64,000 bases of DNA from Arthrobacter sp. U41 (GTDB lineage Bacteria; Actinomycetota; Actinomycetes; Actinomycetales; Micrococcaceae). A model generated the notes under the pieces. It saw only the letters and a list, made by a program, of their open reading frames with translations, was not told the DNA's origin and did not search any database. The stretch lies in contig NZ_CP015732.1 in assembly GCF_001750145.1 (NCBI RefSeq), positions 3,720,001 to 3,784,000 of the forward strand. Reading direction: 5' to 3'. The position numbers and the translations under genes are program-made. Positions 28,149 to 37,625 of the stretch are shown here, one piece after another (the stretch's first letter is position 1; each line of letters begins with the position of its first letter).

Positions 28149-28486
28149 CAATGTGACCCAGGAGCCCACCTCGCCGGTCTTGATCCAGTAACGCAAAACA
28201 GCGCCGCCCCCGGCCCCATCCTCAAGGTGCAGCCATGACGCCCTATTGTTTTCGCCGAGTCGACGTGCCGGTGAAACAACTGACCGGGCGGAGCTGCAGA
28301 AGCATCACCGCTGCCGGCTGTCACAGGCGGCGGGGACCCGGGCCCACGCCTTGAGTACACGGTCGAAGGCGCTCATCAGCCGCATGACGCGGCTGATGAG
28401 CGATTCACCCGAGGGCGATTTTGCCATGGCGCGCCCCGGCCCCTGCGTCGTCGTGAGTCATTGCTCAGTCCGTCGCCGTCAGCTGA
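28149..28486. other. Gene-free gap with a perfect 13-bp inverted repeat
   Basis: 338 bp without a supported gene. It contains the hairpin listed at 28371-28401. Weak open frames look like chance. Confidence 0.5.
28371..28401. repeat. 13-bp perfect inverted repeat
   Basis: Arms GCTCATCAGCCGC and GCGGCTGATGAGC around ATGAC. No T-tract follows on either strand. It may be a terminator for the ZBD-HTH gene (222 bp upstream) or a site left by rearrangement. Confidence 0.7.
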
Positions 28487-28820
28487 TCAGATGCCGGCGC
28501 CGAAAACGCTGACCGCCGCGGCGCCGACGGCGACCAGGCCGGGTACCGCGGTTCCCACTTCAGTGGTGACCTCGGAGCGTTCGTTGACGCCGATGCCGGC
28601 GAAGGTGCCCGGATCACCCATCTGGATCTTGGCTGCATAGAACGGTCCCTTGCCAGCCGGGGCCGGGTTCGGGTTCGGCTTGTGCTCCATATCGCCGCGG
28701 AAGTGGTTGTACAGGGTGGAGCCTCGGCCGAATTCGTGGTCGCTCAGGGCCTCATTCCCGAAGCGCTTGCCGTGGCGGTCGACGGCGACCAAGCCCCCAT
28801 CATCATCCTGGGCATCGCCT
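28487..28820 (-). pseudogene. FAD-dependent dehydrogenase remnant (fumarate reductase/ketosteroid dehydrogenase type)
   Basis: The frame gives GGLVAVDRHGKRFGNEALS, then DHEFGRGSTLYNHFRGD, KPNPNPAPAGKGPFYAAKIQ and MGDPGTFAGIGVNERSEV ending PGLVAVGAAAVSVFGAGI-stop. These are the substrate-domain and C-terminal FAD motifs of the ~550-residue succinate dehydrogenase/3-ketosteroid dehydrogenase-like flavoproteins. The N-terminal FAD fold and part of the middle are missing and the last Gly-rich motif is cut short, so it is dead. Confidence 0.75.
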
Positions 28821-28821
28821 A

Positions 28822-29181
28822 GTGGGTGCGGACGCACCTGGACGGGACCCCGGTCTTCAAAGACGCGCAGAAACAGCATCAGGTCACCCCGAAGCCGGTC
28901 AAGGAAGTACTCAAATTTCAGGGCCCCGATGTGCTGCGCGTGGTTGGAATGTCCATCATGGCTGTCATGCAGACCGTATTCACGGCATTCGGGCTGTCGG
29001 CATGGCGATGGGAAACCAGCTCGGCCTCGTCCGGGCCGGCTTCGCCCCGATGATCGCCGGTATGCTCCTGGCCCCCGGCGTCACCGGCTGGGTTCCGGTG
29101 GCCATCTTCGCCACGGTCTGCATGCTGATCGCGGCCGCCTCGGTGTGCTTCTCCCGCGAGACGTACAAAGACCCCGCTCGA
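28822..29181 (+). pseudogene. MHS-type MFS transporter remnant
   Basis: The first frame reads HLDGTPVFKDAQKQHQVTPK then PVKEVLKFQGPDVLRVVGM, the central loop and following helix of shikimate/proline-betaine (MHS) transporters. From about 28990 another frame gives AVGMAMGNQLGLVRAGFAPM then IAGMLLAPGVTGWVPVAIFA, the last two helices, and RETYKDP, the usual C-terminal end. The N-terminal half and several helices are absent. Confidence 0.7.
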
Positions 29182-29338
29182 GGAACCGGGCGGACCCTAC
29201 CTGGCCGGAACTGCCCGGCGACGGGAGCTGCTGGCCGGGGAGACGCTCGCCGGGCCGCAGCAGCCGGCCCGGCCGGCCCGGCCGGCGGCGCAGTTTCCCT
29301 GACCCGTTCCGGAGCTCCGCCGTATCCCGGCTCAAGCC

Positions 29339-29380
29339 CGGCTCCTGCCGCCCCGAACCGTTCGGGTGCGGCAGGAGCCG
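29339..29380. terminator. Terminator downstream of the GNAT gene
   Basis: 13-bp outer stem CGGCTCCTGCCGC / GCGGCAGGAGCCG, one bulged T, and a 6-bp inner stem with CCG loop; 15 bp after the GNAT stop. TTTCAAC follows on the plus strand. Confidence 0.8.
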
Positions 29381-29394
29381 TTTCAACAGCCGTT

Positions 29395-30183
29395 TCAGCA
29401 GCCGGTGAGGTGCCGCTTTGGCCGTTCCTGCCGGTAGAGGTACCGTGCCGTTTCCTGGAAACCGGCGCGGGCGTACAGTTCCCGGGCCCCGGCATTGGAG
29501 GCCATCACGAGCAGCCAGTAGCCGCTCAGGCCCCGGGCGTCCCCTTCGCGCAGCAGGGCCTGCAGGATCCGGTCGGCATAGCCGCGCCGCCGGGCGTCCG
29601 GGCGTGTCGCCATGCAGTAGAGCCCGCCCCGGCTGCCGCCCCCGCCCGGAGGGACAGCAAGGCGCCCGACGGCGGCGGGCTGGCCGCCGTCGTCCCGCAC
29701 GAGGGCATAGAGCGAGGGGCAGCCTTCTAGGATCCCGCAGGCGACGGCGAGGGCAGCAGCGTCACCGCGGCCGTCGACGCTCCACCACAGCCGCAGCCAC
29801 TCCGCTGAGGGTTCGGCGGAAATCTCGACAGCGCTGTCAATTTCCGGCGGGGCCGTGCCGCCGTCCCGGACCAGCACCAGGGTTTCGGACCGCCGGGTAA
29901 ACCCTTCCGCGTCCAGCGCGGCGTTCAGCGGTGCGTAGCGCGGGTCCTCGAACACCTGGAGGATCAGCGGCAGCCGGCGGTTCCGGTACCAGAGGCGCGC
30001 CTCCCGGAGGGCGGCGAGCAGCCGGTGGGGATCGGCCCCGGGTTCTCGGGGCCAGACGGAGTTGGCCCGTTGGGTCACGCCGGAGGCGGCGCGGAGCACC
30101 CAGCCGCCGGATTCCTCCCGCTCGGCGGCAGGCCATGCGGCGTCCATCAGCTCCTCGAGCCTGGTCATCTGTTCAGGCTCCAT
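29395..30183 (-). CDS. GNAT-family N-acetyltransferase with extended N-terminus
   Basis: 262 residues from MEPEQMTRLEELMD; GGAAAGGGG lies upstream of ATG 30183. The N-terminal ~130 residues (WPAAEREESGGWVLRAASGV) form a degenerate first GNAT-like half; the second half has the acetyl-CoA signature RPDARRRGYADRILQALL and the NAGARELYARAGFQE motif. Such two-part GNAT proteins are common in actinobacteria; the acceptor is unknown. The Q/RxxGxG/A loop (RRRGYA) is intact. Confidence 0.85.
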   Translation of the reverse strand: MEPEQMTRLEELMDAAWPAAEREESGGWVLRAASGVTQRANSVWPREPGADPHRLLAALREARLWYRNRRLPLILQVFEDPRYAPLNAALDAEGFTRRSETLVLVRDGGTAPPEIDSAVEISAEPSAEWLRLWWSVDGRGDAAALAVACGILEGCPSLYALVRDDGGQPAAVGRLAVPPGGGGSRGGLYCMATRPDARRRGYADRILQALLREGDARGLSGYWLLVMASNAGARELYARAGFQETARYLYRQERPKRHLTGC

Positions 30184-30251
30184 CGGGCCCCTTTCCGTCG
30201 GGCACATCCTGCAGCACTTCCCGCGGCGTGGTTCCGGGACAGCAGCTCCGA

Positions 30252-30289
30252 CAGCAAAGGCTCCCCGGTTGTCCGGAGAGCCTTTGCTG
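30252..30289. terminator. aspS terminator hairpin
   Basis: 12-bp perfect arms CAGCAAAGGCTC and GAGCCTTTGCTG with a CG-rich interior, 14 bases after the aspS stop. Confidence 0.7.
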
Positions 30290-30303
30290 CTGGTCACATC
30301 AGG

Positions 30304-32085
30304 CTACTTGGTGCCGTCCGCCTTCTTGGCCTCCGGCTTGAAGTCCACGCCGGCTTCCTTGCGCTGCTGCGCCGTAATCGGCGCGGGTGCCTGGGTCAGG
30401 GGGTCGAAGCCGCCGCCGGACTTCGGGAACGCGATGACGTCGCGGATGGACTCCACGCCAGCCAGCAGCGCGACCACACGGTCCCAGCCGAACGCGATGC
30501 CGCCGTGCGGGGGCGCGCCGAACTTGAAGCCCTCGAGCAGGAAGCCGAACTTGGTCTGCGCGTCGGCCTTGTCCAGGCCCATCAGCTCGAAGACCCGTTC
30601 CTGGACGTCGCTCTGGTGGATACGGATGGAGCCGCCGCCGATTTCGTTGCCGTTGCAGACGATGTCGTAGGCGTAGGAAAGCGCGGATTCGGGATCCGTG
30701 TCGAAGCTGTCCATGAACTCCGGCTTGGGCGAGGTGAACGCGTGGTGCACGGCGGTCCACTGCCCTGCGCCGACGGCGACGTCGCCGGACGCGACGGCGG
30801 CTGCGGCCGGTTCGAACATCGGCGCGTCGACGACCCAGCAGAACGCCCAGTCGCTCGGGTTGATGAGGCCGGTGCGGTGGCCGATCTCCACGCGGGCGGC
30901 ACCGAGCAGGGCGCGGGACGGTGACTTCTCGCCGGCGGCGAAGAAGATGCAGTCGCCCGGATTGGCGCCGACAGCCTCGGCCAGTCCGGCGCGCTCGGTG
31001 TCGGTGAGGTTCTTGGCCACGGGGCCGGCGAGTTCGCCGTCCTCCTTGTACAGGACATAGGCCAGGCCCTTCGCGCCGCGCTGCTTGGCCCATTCCTGCC
31101 AGGCATCGAGCGCGCGGCGGGCCTGGGAGGCTCCGCCCGGCATCACAACGGCGCCGACGTAGGGTGCCTTGAAGACTCCGAAGTTGGTGTCCTTGAAGAA
31201 CTCGGTCAGCTCCGTGAGTTCCAGGCCGAAGCGCAGGTCAGGCTTGTCCGAGCCGTAGCGGGCCATCGCGTCGTGGTAGGTGATGCGCTGGATCGGCGTC
31301 GGGATCTCGACGTCGATCAGCTTCCACAGTGCCTTGACGATGCTTTCGCCGAGGCGGATGATGTCGTCCTGCTCCACGAAGCTGGCTTCGATGTCGAGCT
31401 GGGTGAACTCCGGCTGGCGGTCCGCGCGGAAGTCCTCATCGCGGTAGCAGCGGGCGATCTGGTAGTACTTCTCAAAGCCGCCGACCTGCAGGAGCTGTTT
31501 GAACAGCTGCGGGGACTGCGGAAGCGCGTACCAGGAACCCGGCGCCAGGCGGGCGGGGACGACGAAGTCGCGGGCGCCTTCCGGCGTCGAGCGCGTCAGC
31601 GTCGGGGTTTCGATCTCGACGTAGCCGTCCTGGTGGAGCAGTTCGCGGGCCACACGGTTGGCCTCGGAACGCAGGCGCATGTTGCGGGCGGGGCCGGGGC
31701 GGCGCAGGTCAAGGTAGCGGTGCTTGAGGCGGGCTTCCTCGCCGACTTCGACGTGCTCGTCGATCTGGAACGGCAGCGGCTCGGAGGTGTTGAGGATGGT
31801 GACCTTCTCCGCAATGACCTCAATCTCGCCGGTGGCCAGGGCCGGGTTCTCGTTGCCCTCGGGGCGCCGGGAGACGGTGCCGACGATCTGCAGCACGTAC
31901 TCGTTGCGCAGGCCGTGGAAGACTTCCTCTTCACGGACGACCACCTGGGACACGCCGGAAGCGTCGCGCAGGTCAACGAAGGCGACACCACCGTGGTCAC
32001 GACGCCGGCCGACCCAGCCGGCGAGGGTTACGGTTTGTCCAATGTGCTCGGAGCGAAGGGATCCGAGGTCATGTGTGCGCAGCAC
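30304..32085 (-). CDS. aspS: Aspartyl-tRNA synthetase
   Basis: 593 residues, bacterial-type AspRS. N-terminal OB anticodon domain ([24 protein letters not shown]), class II motif 2 [21 protein letters not shown], the GAD insertion domain and motif 3 [19 protein letters not shown] start at 32085. Whether it is discriminating or also makes Asp-tRNA(Asn) cannot be told here; no asnS or gat genes are in the window. It is separated from the divergent APC permease by ~110 bp. Confidence 0.98.
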   Translation of the reverse strand: MLRTHDLGSLRSEHIGQTVTLAGWVGRRRDHGGVAFVDLRDASGVSQVVVREEEVFHGLRNEYVLQIVGTVSRRPEGNENPALATGEIEVIAEKVTILNTSEPLPFQIDEHVEVGEEARLKHRYLDLRRPGPARNMRLRSEANRVARELLHQDGYVEIETPTLTRSTPEGARDFVVPARLAPGSWYALPQSPQLFKQLLQVGGFEKYYQIARCYRDEDFRADRQPEFTQLDIEASFVEQDDIIRLGESIVKALWKLIDVEIPTPIQRITYHDAMARYGSDKPDLRFGLELTELTEFFKDTNFGVFKAPYVGAVVMPGGASQARRALDAWQEWAKQRGAKGLAYVLYKEDGELAGPVAKNLTDTERAGLAEAVGANPGDCIFFAAGEKSPSRALLGAARVEIGHRTGLINPSDWAFCWVVDAPMFEPAAAAVASGDVAVGAGQWTAVHHAFTSPKPEFMDSFDTDPESALSYAYDIVCNGNEIGGGSIRIHQSDVQERVFELMGLDKADAQTKFGFLLEGFKFGAPPHGGIAFGWDRVVALLAGVESIRDVIAFPKSGGGFDPLTQAPAPITAQQRKEAGVDFKPEAKKADGTK

Positions 32086-32194
32086 AGCACGCCTTTCTGA
32101 AGAAGACAGAGGGAAATCAAAAACTCATGTTCAATAGGATCGCTAACAGGAACGATCCCGTACGAGTTTACCCGTTGGAAAGGCACCTCCCGCC

Positions 32195-33481
32195 ATGGCA
32201 AGCCGGCCTCAGAGCAAGCCGTCCCCCGACCAGCACAAACCCCGGCAGCTGCAGCGCCGGCTGGGCGTCCTCGATTCGACCGTGATCGGGCTCGGCTCCA
32301 TGCTGGGCGCCGGAGTTTTTGTGGTCTTCGCCCCTGCGGCTGCGCTGGCCGGACCCCTCCTGGCCGTCGCCGTGGCCGTGGCCGGCGTCGTCGCCTACTG
32401 CAACGCGGTGGCCTCCGCCCAGCTGGCCGCAAGGTACCCCTCCAGCGGCGGCACCTACGTCTACGGGCGGAACCGGCTGGGTGAATGGCCCGGATTCATC
32501 GCGGGCTGGGGTTTCGTGACCGGCAAGACGGCCTCCTGCGCCGCGATGGCCCTGACGTTCGGCCATTACGTGGCGCCGGAATTCGCGACGCCGCTGGCGG
32601 TGGCCGCCGTCGTGGTCCTGACCGGGGTCAACCTGCTCGGAATCACCCGGACGGCACTGGTGACCCGCATCCTGCTGGCCGTGGTGCTCGCCACCCTCGC
32701 CTTCGTGGTGGCCGCCGCGGTTCTGGGGCCGCATGCCGCACCGGACGGTGCCGCCACTGCAGCCGCGTCCGCCTGGGGTGTTCTCCCCGCGGCGGGCCTG
32801 ATGTTCTTCGCCTTCGCCGGCTACGCCCGGATCGCGACGCTGGGCGAAGAGGTCAAGGACCCCACCCGCACCATTCCGCGGGCCATTCTCGCGGCGCTGG
32901 CCGCGGCCTTCGTGATCTACCTGGGTCTGGCGCTGCTGCTGCAGTGGCACCTTCCGGCCGGGCAGCTTGCCGGTTCGACGGCGCCGCTGCTCGACGCCGT
33001 CGCCAGCTCGCGGCTCGACGCCGGTGCCCCGTTCGTCCAGGCGGGCGCGGCCGCCGCATGCCTTGGTGCCCTGCTGGCCCTGATCACCGGTGTGGGCCGG
33101 ACGGCCATGGCGATGGCGCGGGAACGGGACCTGCCGTCCCCACTCGCCCGGGTCGGCGGGGCCCACACGGTTCCGTACCTTGCCGAGCTGACGGTCGCGG
33201 CCGCCGTCATCGTGCTGCTGCTGAGCACCAACGTGCTGACCGTCGTGGGCTTCTCCAGCTTCGGTGTGCTCGTCTATTATTCGGTCACGAATGCCGCGGC
33301 TTTCACCCTGTCCGCGCGTCCCTGGCATGCCCCGCGCTGGCTCAATGCGCTGGGTTTCCTGGGCTGCCTGGTTCTGGCCGTGACGCTGCCGCCGGCCTCG
33401 GTGCTGGGCATGGCGGCAGTGCTGGCCGTGGGTGTCGCCGGTCGCTTCCTTGTGCTGCGGCTCCGGAAAGCGGCCGCCTAG
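32195..33481 (+). CDS. APC-superfamily amino acid permease
   Basis: 428 residues, about 12 transmembrane helices. Helix 1 has the substrate-backbone motif STVIGLGSMLGAGVFVVFA, and helix 6 region reads AAGLMFFAFAGYARIATLGE followed by EVKDPTRTIPRAI, both typical of APC permeases. Substrate unknown. GGAAAGG precedes ATG 32195. It ends four bases into the convergent hisS stop (33478-33481), so the two transcripts overlap. Confidence 0.9.
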   Translation: MASRPQSKPSPDQHKPRQLQRRLGVLDSTVIGLGSMLGAGVFVVFAPAAALAGPLLAVAVAVAGVVAYCNAVASAQLAARYPSSGGTYVYGRNRLGEWPGFIAGWGFVTGKTASCAAMALTFGHYVAPEFATPLAVAAVVVLTGVNLLGITRTALVTRILLAVVLATLAFVVAAAVLGPHAAPDGAATAAASAWGVLPAAGLMFFAFAGYARIATLGEEVKDPTRTIPRAILAALAAAFVIYLGLALLLQWHLPAGQLAGSTAPLLDAVASSRLDAGAPFVQAGAAAACLGALLALITGVGRTAMAMARERDLPSPLARVGGAHTVPYLAELTVAAAVIVLLLSTNVLTVVGFSSFGVLVYYSVTNAAAFTLSARPWHAPRWLNALGFLGCLVLAVTLPPASVLGMAAVLAVGVAGRFLVLRLRKAAA

Positions 33482-34839
33482 GCCGTGAGGACCCGGACGT
33501 GCAGGTCTTCCGCGGCCGGAGCCCAGGTGGCCGGATCGGCGTCGACCTGCTCGCCGGAGCGGATGTCCTTGACCTGGTGCTTGCCGTCGTCGTCGGTGAA
33601 CCAGACGAAGGGGATGCCTCGGCGGTCGGCGAATTTGATCTGCTTGCCGAACTTCTCGGCCTTTGCCGCCACCTCGGTGGCGATCCCGCGGCTGCGCAGC
33701 TCCGCAGCGACGTCCTGCGCTGCGCCCCAGCTGTCATCGCTGTTGAGCGCCACCAGCACGGCAGTCGGCACGGACCGTGTTGCTTTGGCGAGATCCTGGC
33801 TGAGGATCCTGGAGACCAGCCGGGTCACGCCGATGGAGAGGCCGACGCCGGGGAACTTGCGGTTGCCCTTGCTCGCGAGGGCGTCGTAGCGTCCGCCGGA
33901 GCAGATCGAGCCCAGCTGTTCGTGGCCCACCAGCACGGTTTCCACCACGGTGCCCGTGTAGTAGTCCAGGCCCCGGGCGATGCTGAGATCAGCGACGACC
34001 TTGCCCGGCGCCCGCTGGACGGCGGCCGCGATGACCTGCTCCAGTTCTGTCAGGCCCTCCTCGAGCAGCTCATTGGTGACCCCCAAGGCCCGGACCCGCG
34101 CCACGAAGGAGGTGTCCTCGGTTCGGATGGCGGCCAGCTTGAGGGCGGCCTGGGCCTGCTCCTCGGTGGCACCGAGCTCGGTCTTGAGCAGCTCGGCGAC
34201 CTTGGCCGCACCGATCTTTTCAAGCTTGTCGATGCTGCGCAGAACCCCGGCGGTATCGGTCAGTCCAATGCCGTTGTAGAAGCCCTCGGCCAGCTTGCGG
34301 TTGTTGATCCGCAGCAGGAAGTCCGGAATCGGCAGGGCGCCGAGGGCCTCGGCGATGACCAGCGCAATCTCGACGTCGTAGCGGAACGGCAGTTCGCCGT
34401 CGCCAACAATGTCGATATCCGCCTGGGTGAACTCGCGGGCGCGGCCTTCCTGCGGACGTTCGCCGCGCCAGACCTTCTGGATCTGGTAGCGGCGGAACGG
34501 GAAGGCGAGGTAGCCGGCGTTTTCGACGACGTACCGGGCAAAGGGCACAGTGAGGTCGAAGTGCAGGGCCAGGGCGTGCGGGTCGCTCCTGTGTGAGGCG
34601 GCGGCAGTGCCCGTTGCGGCGTTGCCGTCGTCGTCCTGCAGCCGGCTCAGACCGTAGACCTCTTTGTCGATCTCACCCTTGCGCAGCAGCTGCCCGACCG
34701 TCTCCACGGCGCGGGTCTCGATGGATGAAAAGCCATGGAGTTCGAAGACCCGGCGCAGCGTGTCCAGCACATGCAGCTCCACCAGCCGCTCCTCGGGAAG
34801 CCACTCGGGGAATCCGGACAGGGAGGCGGTGCGTGCCAT
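33478..34839 (-). CDS. hisS: Histidyl-tRNA synthetase
   Basis: 453 residues. Class II core with motif 1 (SSIETRAVETVGQLL), DLTVPFARYV, motif 2 RYQIQKVWRGERPQEGRAREF, the His-specific motifs ARGLDYYTGTVVE and CSGGRYD, and a C-terminal anticodon-binding domain. ATG 34839. Overlaps the convergent permease gene by four bases. Confidence 0.97.
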   Translation of the reverse strand: MARTASLSGFPEWLPEERLVELHVLDTLRRVFELHGFSSIETRAVETVGQLLRKGEIDKEVYGLSRLQDDDGNAATGTAAASHRSDPHALALHFDLTVPFARYVVENAGYLAFPFRRYQIQKVWRGERPQEGRAREFTQADIDIVGDGELPFRYDVEIALVIAEALGALPIPDFLLRINNRKLAEGFYNGIGLTDTAGVLRSIDKLEKIGAAKVAELLKTELGATEEQAQAALKLAAIRTEDTSFVARVRALGVTNELLEEGLTELEQVIAAAVQRAPGKVVADLSIARGLDYYTGTVVETVLVGHEQLGSICSGGRYDALASKGNRKFPGVGLSIGVTRLVSRILSQDLAKATRSVPTAVLVALNSDDSWGAAQDVAAELRSRGIATEVAAKAEKFGKQIKFADRRGIPFVWFTDDDGKHQVKDIRSGEQVDADPATWAPAAEDLHVRVLTA

Positions 34840-35095
34840 GGTGGATTTTCTCCTCAGGTAAAACCGGCCGGAGTCTCCTTCGCCGCGTGCGGCCGAATCG
34901 GGGCGTCCGAAACGGGAACAGATGGGCGGCAGACAGGCCGGGCATGCATAAACTGTGTGCGGCAGTCAGTTTATGCTTTCCGCGCCCGCATCTTCTAATG
35001 CGGCCGGGTACAGCCGGATTGCCGGCAGCTTCACCGCTGAACCCGCGACGGCGCCCCGGCACTGTCCCGGTTTCGGCCCTACCCCAGGAGGACTT

Positions 35096-35896
35096 TTGGC
35101 GGCCAGTTCACGGAGCGCCCGCGATGCCAAGCGGCGCGTCCAGCAAATGGAGGCAAAGCGCGAGCTGCGCAAGGAGCAGGACAAACGGCGGAAGCGCGAT
35201 AACGTCATCGCCGTTGGCGCCGGAACGGCGGCGCTCGTCGTTGCACTCGTGCTGCAGCTGACCGTCTTCTCCGCCAATCCCAGCGAGGACGAATACGCCG
35301 CCGCCCAGGCCGGACTGTCCACCCCCTCCGCCACGCCGTCGGCCTCCCCCAGCAATGCCGAGAACATCCCCAAGCCGGAAACGGCGGCGGGCCAGATTTT
35401 CACCGGCGAACTCAAGCTCAACAGCGGCACCCTCGGCGTCGAACTGGACGGCGCCAAGGCGCCCCAGGCAGCCGCCGTCTTCAAATCCCTCGCGGACCAG
35501 AACTTCTACGCCGGGCTCAACTGCCACCGGCTCACCACGGCCGAGACGTTCGGGGTGCTGCAGTGCGGGTCAAAGTCCGGGGACGGAAGCAGCGATCCGA
35601 GCTACACCTGGGGCCCGCTGGAAAACACTCCCCCGGACAACATGTACCCGGCCGGGACGATCGCCGTCGCCAGGAGCGGTGGAAACGCCTACGGCAACGG
35701 CACCCAGTTCTTCATTGTGTACAAGGACACTGTCATTCCGGCCGATGCCGCGGGCGGCTACTCCGTGGTGGGGAAGGTGACCTCGGGCCTGGAGGTGGTG
35801 TCCAATATTGCGGCCGCCGGACTAAAACCGGGTGATAACGCCACAGACGGCGCCCCTGCGGAACCAGTCACGATAGACTCGTTCTCTCTGAAGTAA
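35096..35896 (+). CDS. Membrane-anchored cyclophilin-type peptidyl-prolyl isomerase
   Basis: 266 residues from TTG 35096, chosen because AGGAGG lies four to five bases upstream; the longer frame from 34955 has no ribosome-binding site. The N-terminus is a charged helix (SRSARDAKRRVQQMEAKREL), then a transmembrane helix near 40-60 (VIAVGAGTAALVVALVLQLT), a Ser/Pro/Thr linker and a cyclophilin domain (LNCHRLTT, ARSGGNAYGNGTQFFIVYKD, GYSVVGKVTSGLEVV). The isomerase faces outside the membrane and should help fold secreted proteins. It lies 60 bp before the DUF349 gene on the same strand. Confidence 0.92.
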   Translation: MAASSRSARDAKRRVQQMEAKRELRKEQDKRRKRDNVIAVGAGTAALVVALVLQLTVFSANPSEDEYAAAQAGLSTPSATPSASPSNAENIPKPETAAGQIFTGELKLNSGTLGVELDGAKAPQAAAVFKSLADQNFYAGLNCHRLTTAETFGVLQCGSKSGDGSSDPSYTWGPLENTPPDNMYPAGTIAVARSGGNAYGNGTQFFIVYKDTVIPADAAGGYSVVGKVTSGLEVVSNIAAAGLKPGDNATDGAPAEPVTIDSFSLK

Positions 35897-35957
35897 CCAG
35901 CCGTTGCCCTTGTGGCCACGGCCCCGGTATTTCCCTCCAAGCGAAAGACTTCTAGCG

Positions 35958-37517
35958 GTGACAGACAGTCAGAAATCCGACGAAACAGTGTCAGCAGCAG
36001 CTGCCAACGAGAGCGAGACTGAGGCTACGGTGACAGCACAAGCGACAGACACCCCCGGCACCACTGCGCCAGAGACGGCCACCGTGCCGGACGCGGAAGC
36101 AACTCCGGCCGAGGCCGCGGCTCCCGCCGAAGAGGAGGCCGCGCCCGAGGCTCCGGCTGCCGCGCGTCCCGCGCCGTCACCGGCTGCCTTCGCTGCCCGG
36201 CCCAAGGCCAAGCCATCACCGGCCGCTCCGGCCGCCGCGCCGGCGTCGTTGTCCTCCGCCGCTTCGCTCGCCGAAGCCGCACGCTGGGGCCGCGTTGAAG
36301 GCGACGGCCACGTGTTCCTGACCGTCGACGGCGAGGAACATGCAGTCGGACAGTACCCGGGCGTCAGCGATGACGAGGCCCTCGGCTACTTCGCCCGGAA
36401 GTACGACGACATCGTCGCGCAGATTCTCCTGCTGGAACAGCGCGTCAGCTCCAAGGCGCCCACCACGGACATGCAGAAGACCGTCGTCCACCTGCGCGAG
36501 CAGCTGGCCGAGCGGAACATGGTGGGCGACATTCGCTCCGCCGAGTCCCGGCTGGACACGCTTGCCACGCAGATCTCCGATCTCGAGAAGGCCGAGAAGG
36601 CCGAACACGACGCCGTCCGCGCCGCCGAGTTGGCCGCCCGTGAGGCCATCGTCGCCGAGGCGGAAGAGATCGCAGGCCACGACCCGGCCCAGATCCAGTG
36701 GAAGACCTCCAGCGCCCGGATGAACGAACTGTTCGAGAGCTGGAAGACCGCGCAGAAGAGCGGCGTCCGGCTCGGCCGCAGCAACGAGGACGCCCTCTGG
36801 AAGCGCTTCCGTGCCGCCCGTACGGTATTCGACCGCCACCGCCGCGCTTACTTCTCCCAGCTGGACAGCACCAACTCGGCAGCCAAGGCCGCCAAGGAGA
36901 AGCTGATCACCGATGCCGAAGCGCTTTCCTCGTCGACCGACTGGGGCTTTGCCGCCGGCGAATACCGCCGCCTGATGGACGAGTGGAAGGCATCCCCGCG
37001 TGCCAGCCGCAAGGACGATGACGCCCTGTGGGCCCGGTTCCGTGCCGCCCAGGACGTCTTTTTCACGCACCGCCAGGCAGCCAACGACGAGATCGACCAG
37101 GAATACGGCGCCAACCTCGTGGTCAAGGAAGCCCTGCTGGCCGAAGCCAACGAGCTGCTTCCGATCAAGGACCTCGCAGCCGCCAAGAAGGCACTCCAGT
37201 CCATCCGCGACCGCTGGGAAGAGGCCGGCAAGGTTCCCCGCGCCGACATGGGACGGGTGGAAGCCGGGCTGCGCAAGGTCGAGGACGCTGTACGCCATGC
37301 CGAGGACGAGAACTGGAAACGGTCCAACCCGGAAACGAAGGCTCGCACCAACAGCGCGCTGACGCAGCTGGAATCGGCCATCGCCGGACTCCGGGATGAC
37401 CTCGCCAAGGCCGAGAAGGCCGGCGACGAGCGCAAGATCAAGGTCGCCAGGGAAGCCCTCGAGGCCCGTGAGGCCTGGCTGGAACAACTCGAGAAGTCAG
37501 CGAGCGAGCTCTCCTAG
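35958..37517 (+). CDS. DUF349-repeat protein
   Basis: 519 residues from GTG 35958. Residues 1-115 are low-complexity Ala/Pro/Glu. The rest is helical: several DUF349 repeats with the signature W-(K/R)-R-F-R-A-A (EDALWKRFRAARTVFDRHRR, DDALWARFRAAQDVFFTHRQ) and long coiled coils. The family is widespread in bacteria; its job is not established. No membrane segment. It follows the cyclophilin gene and ends before a terminator at 37553. Confidence 0.9.
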   Translation: MTDSQKSDETVSAAAANESETEATVTAQATDTPGTTAPETATVPDAEATPAEAAAPAEEEAAPEAPAAARPAPSPAAFAARPKAKPSPAAPAAAPASLSSAASLAEAARWGRVEGDGHVFLTVDGEEHAVGQYPGVSDDEALGYFARKYDDIVAQILLLEQRVSSKAPTTDMQKTVVHLREQLAERNMVGDIRSAESRLDTLATQISDLEKAEKAEHDAVRAAELAAREAIVAEAEEIAGHDPAQIQWKTSSARMNELFESWKTAQKSGVRLGRSNEDALWKRFRAARTVFDRHRRAYFSQLDSTNSAAKAAKEKLITDAEALSSSTDWGFAAGEYRRLMDEWKASPRASRKDDDALWARFRAAQDVFFTHRQAANDEIDQEYGANLVVKEALLAEANELLPIKDLAAAKKALQSIRDRWEEAGKVPRADMGRVEAGLRKVEDAVRHAEDENWKRSNPETKARTNSALTQLESAIAGLRDDLAKAEKAGDERKIKVAREALEAREAWLEQLEKSASELS

Positions 37518-37552
37518 CCGTCATGCAGTAAAGCAGCAGGCTGTTTGCAGCG

Positions 37553-37590
37553 GGCCCCGTACCGGTTATCCACATGACCGGTGCGGGGCC
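37553..37590 (+). terminator. DUF349 gene terminator
   Basis: 14-bp stem (one G-U pair) GGCCCCGTACCGGT / ACCGGTGCGGGGCC around TATCCACATG, followed by TGTTGGCTTTTA. Confidence 0.75.
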
Positions 37591-37625
37591 TGTTGGCTTT
37601 TACCCGGACCGGACAGGATAGCCGT

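Noticed and set aside
32137..32158. GGATCG-N10-CGATCC inverted repeat between aspS and the permease as an operator
   Set aside because: Only six bases per arm and no regulator nearby; too weak to claim.
32485..34596. 703-codon plus-strand open frame
   Set aside because: Runs across the permease gene in the wrong frame and antisense to hisS; no motif.
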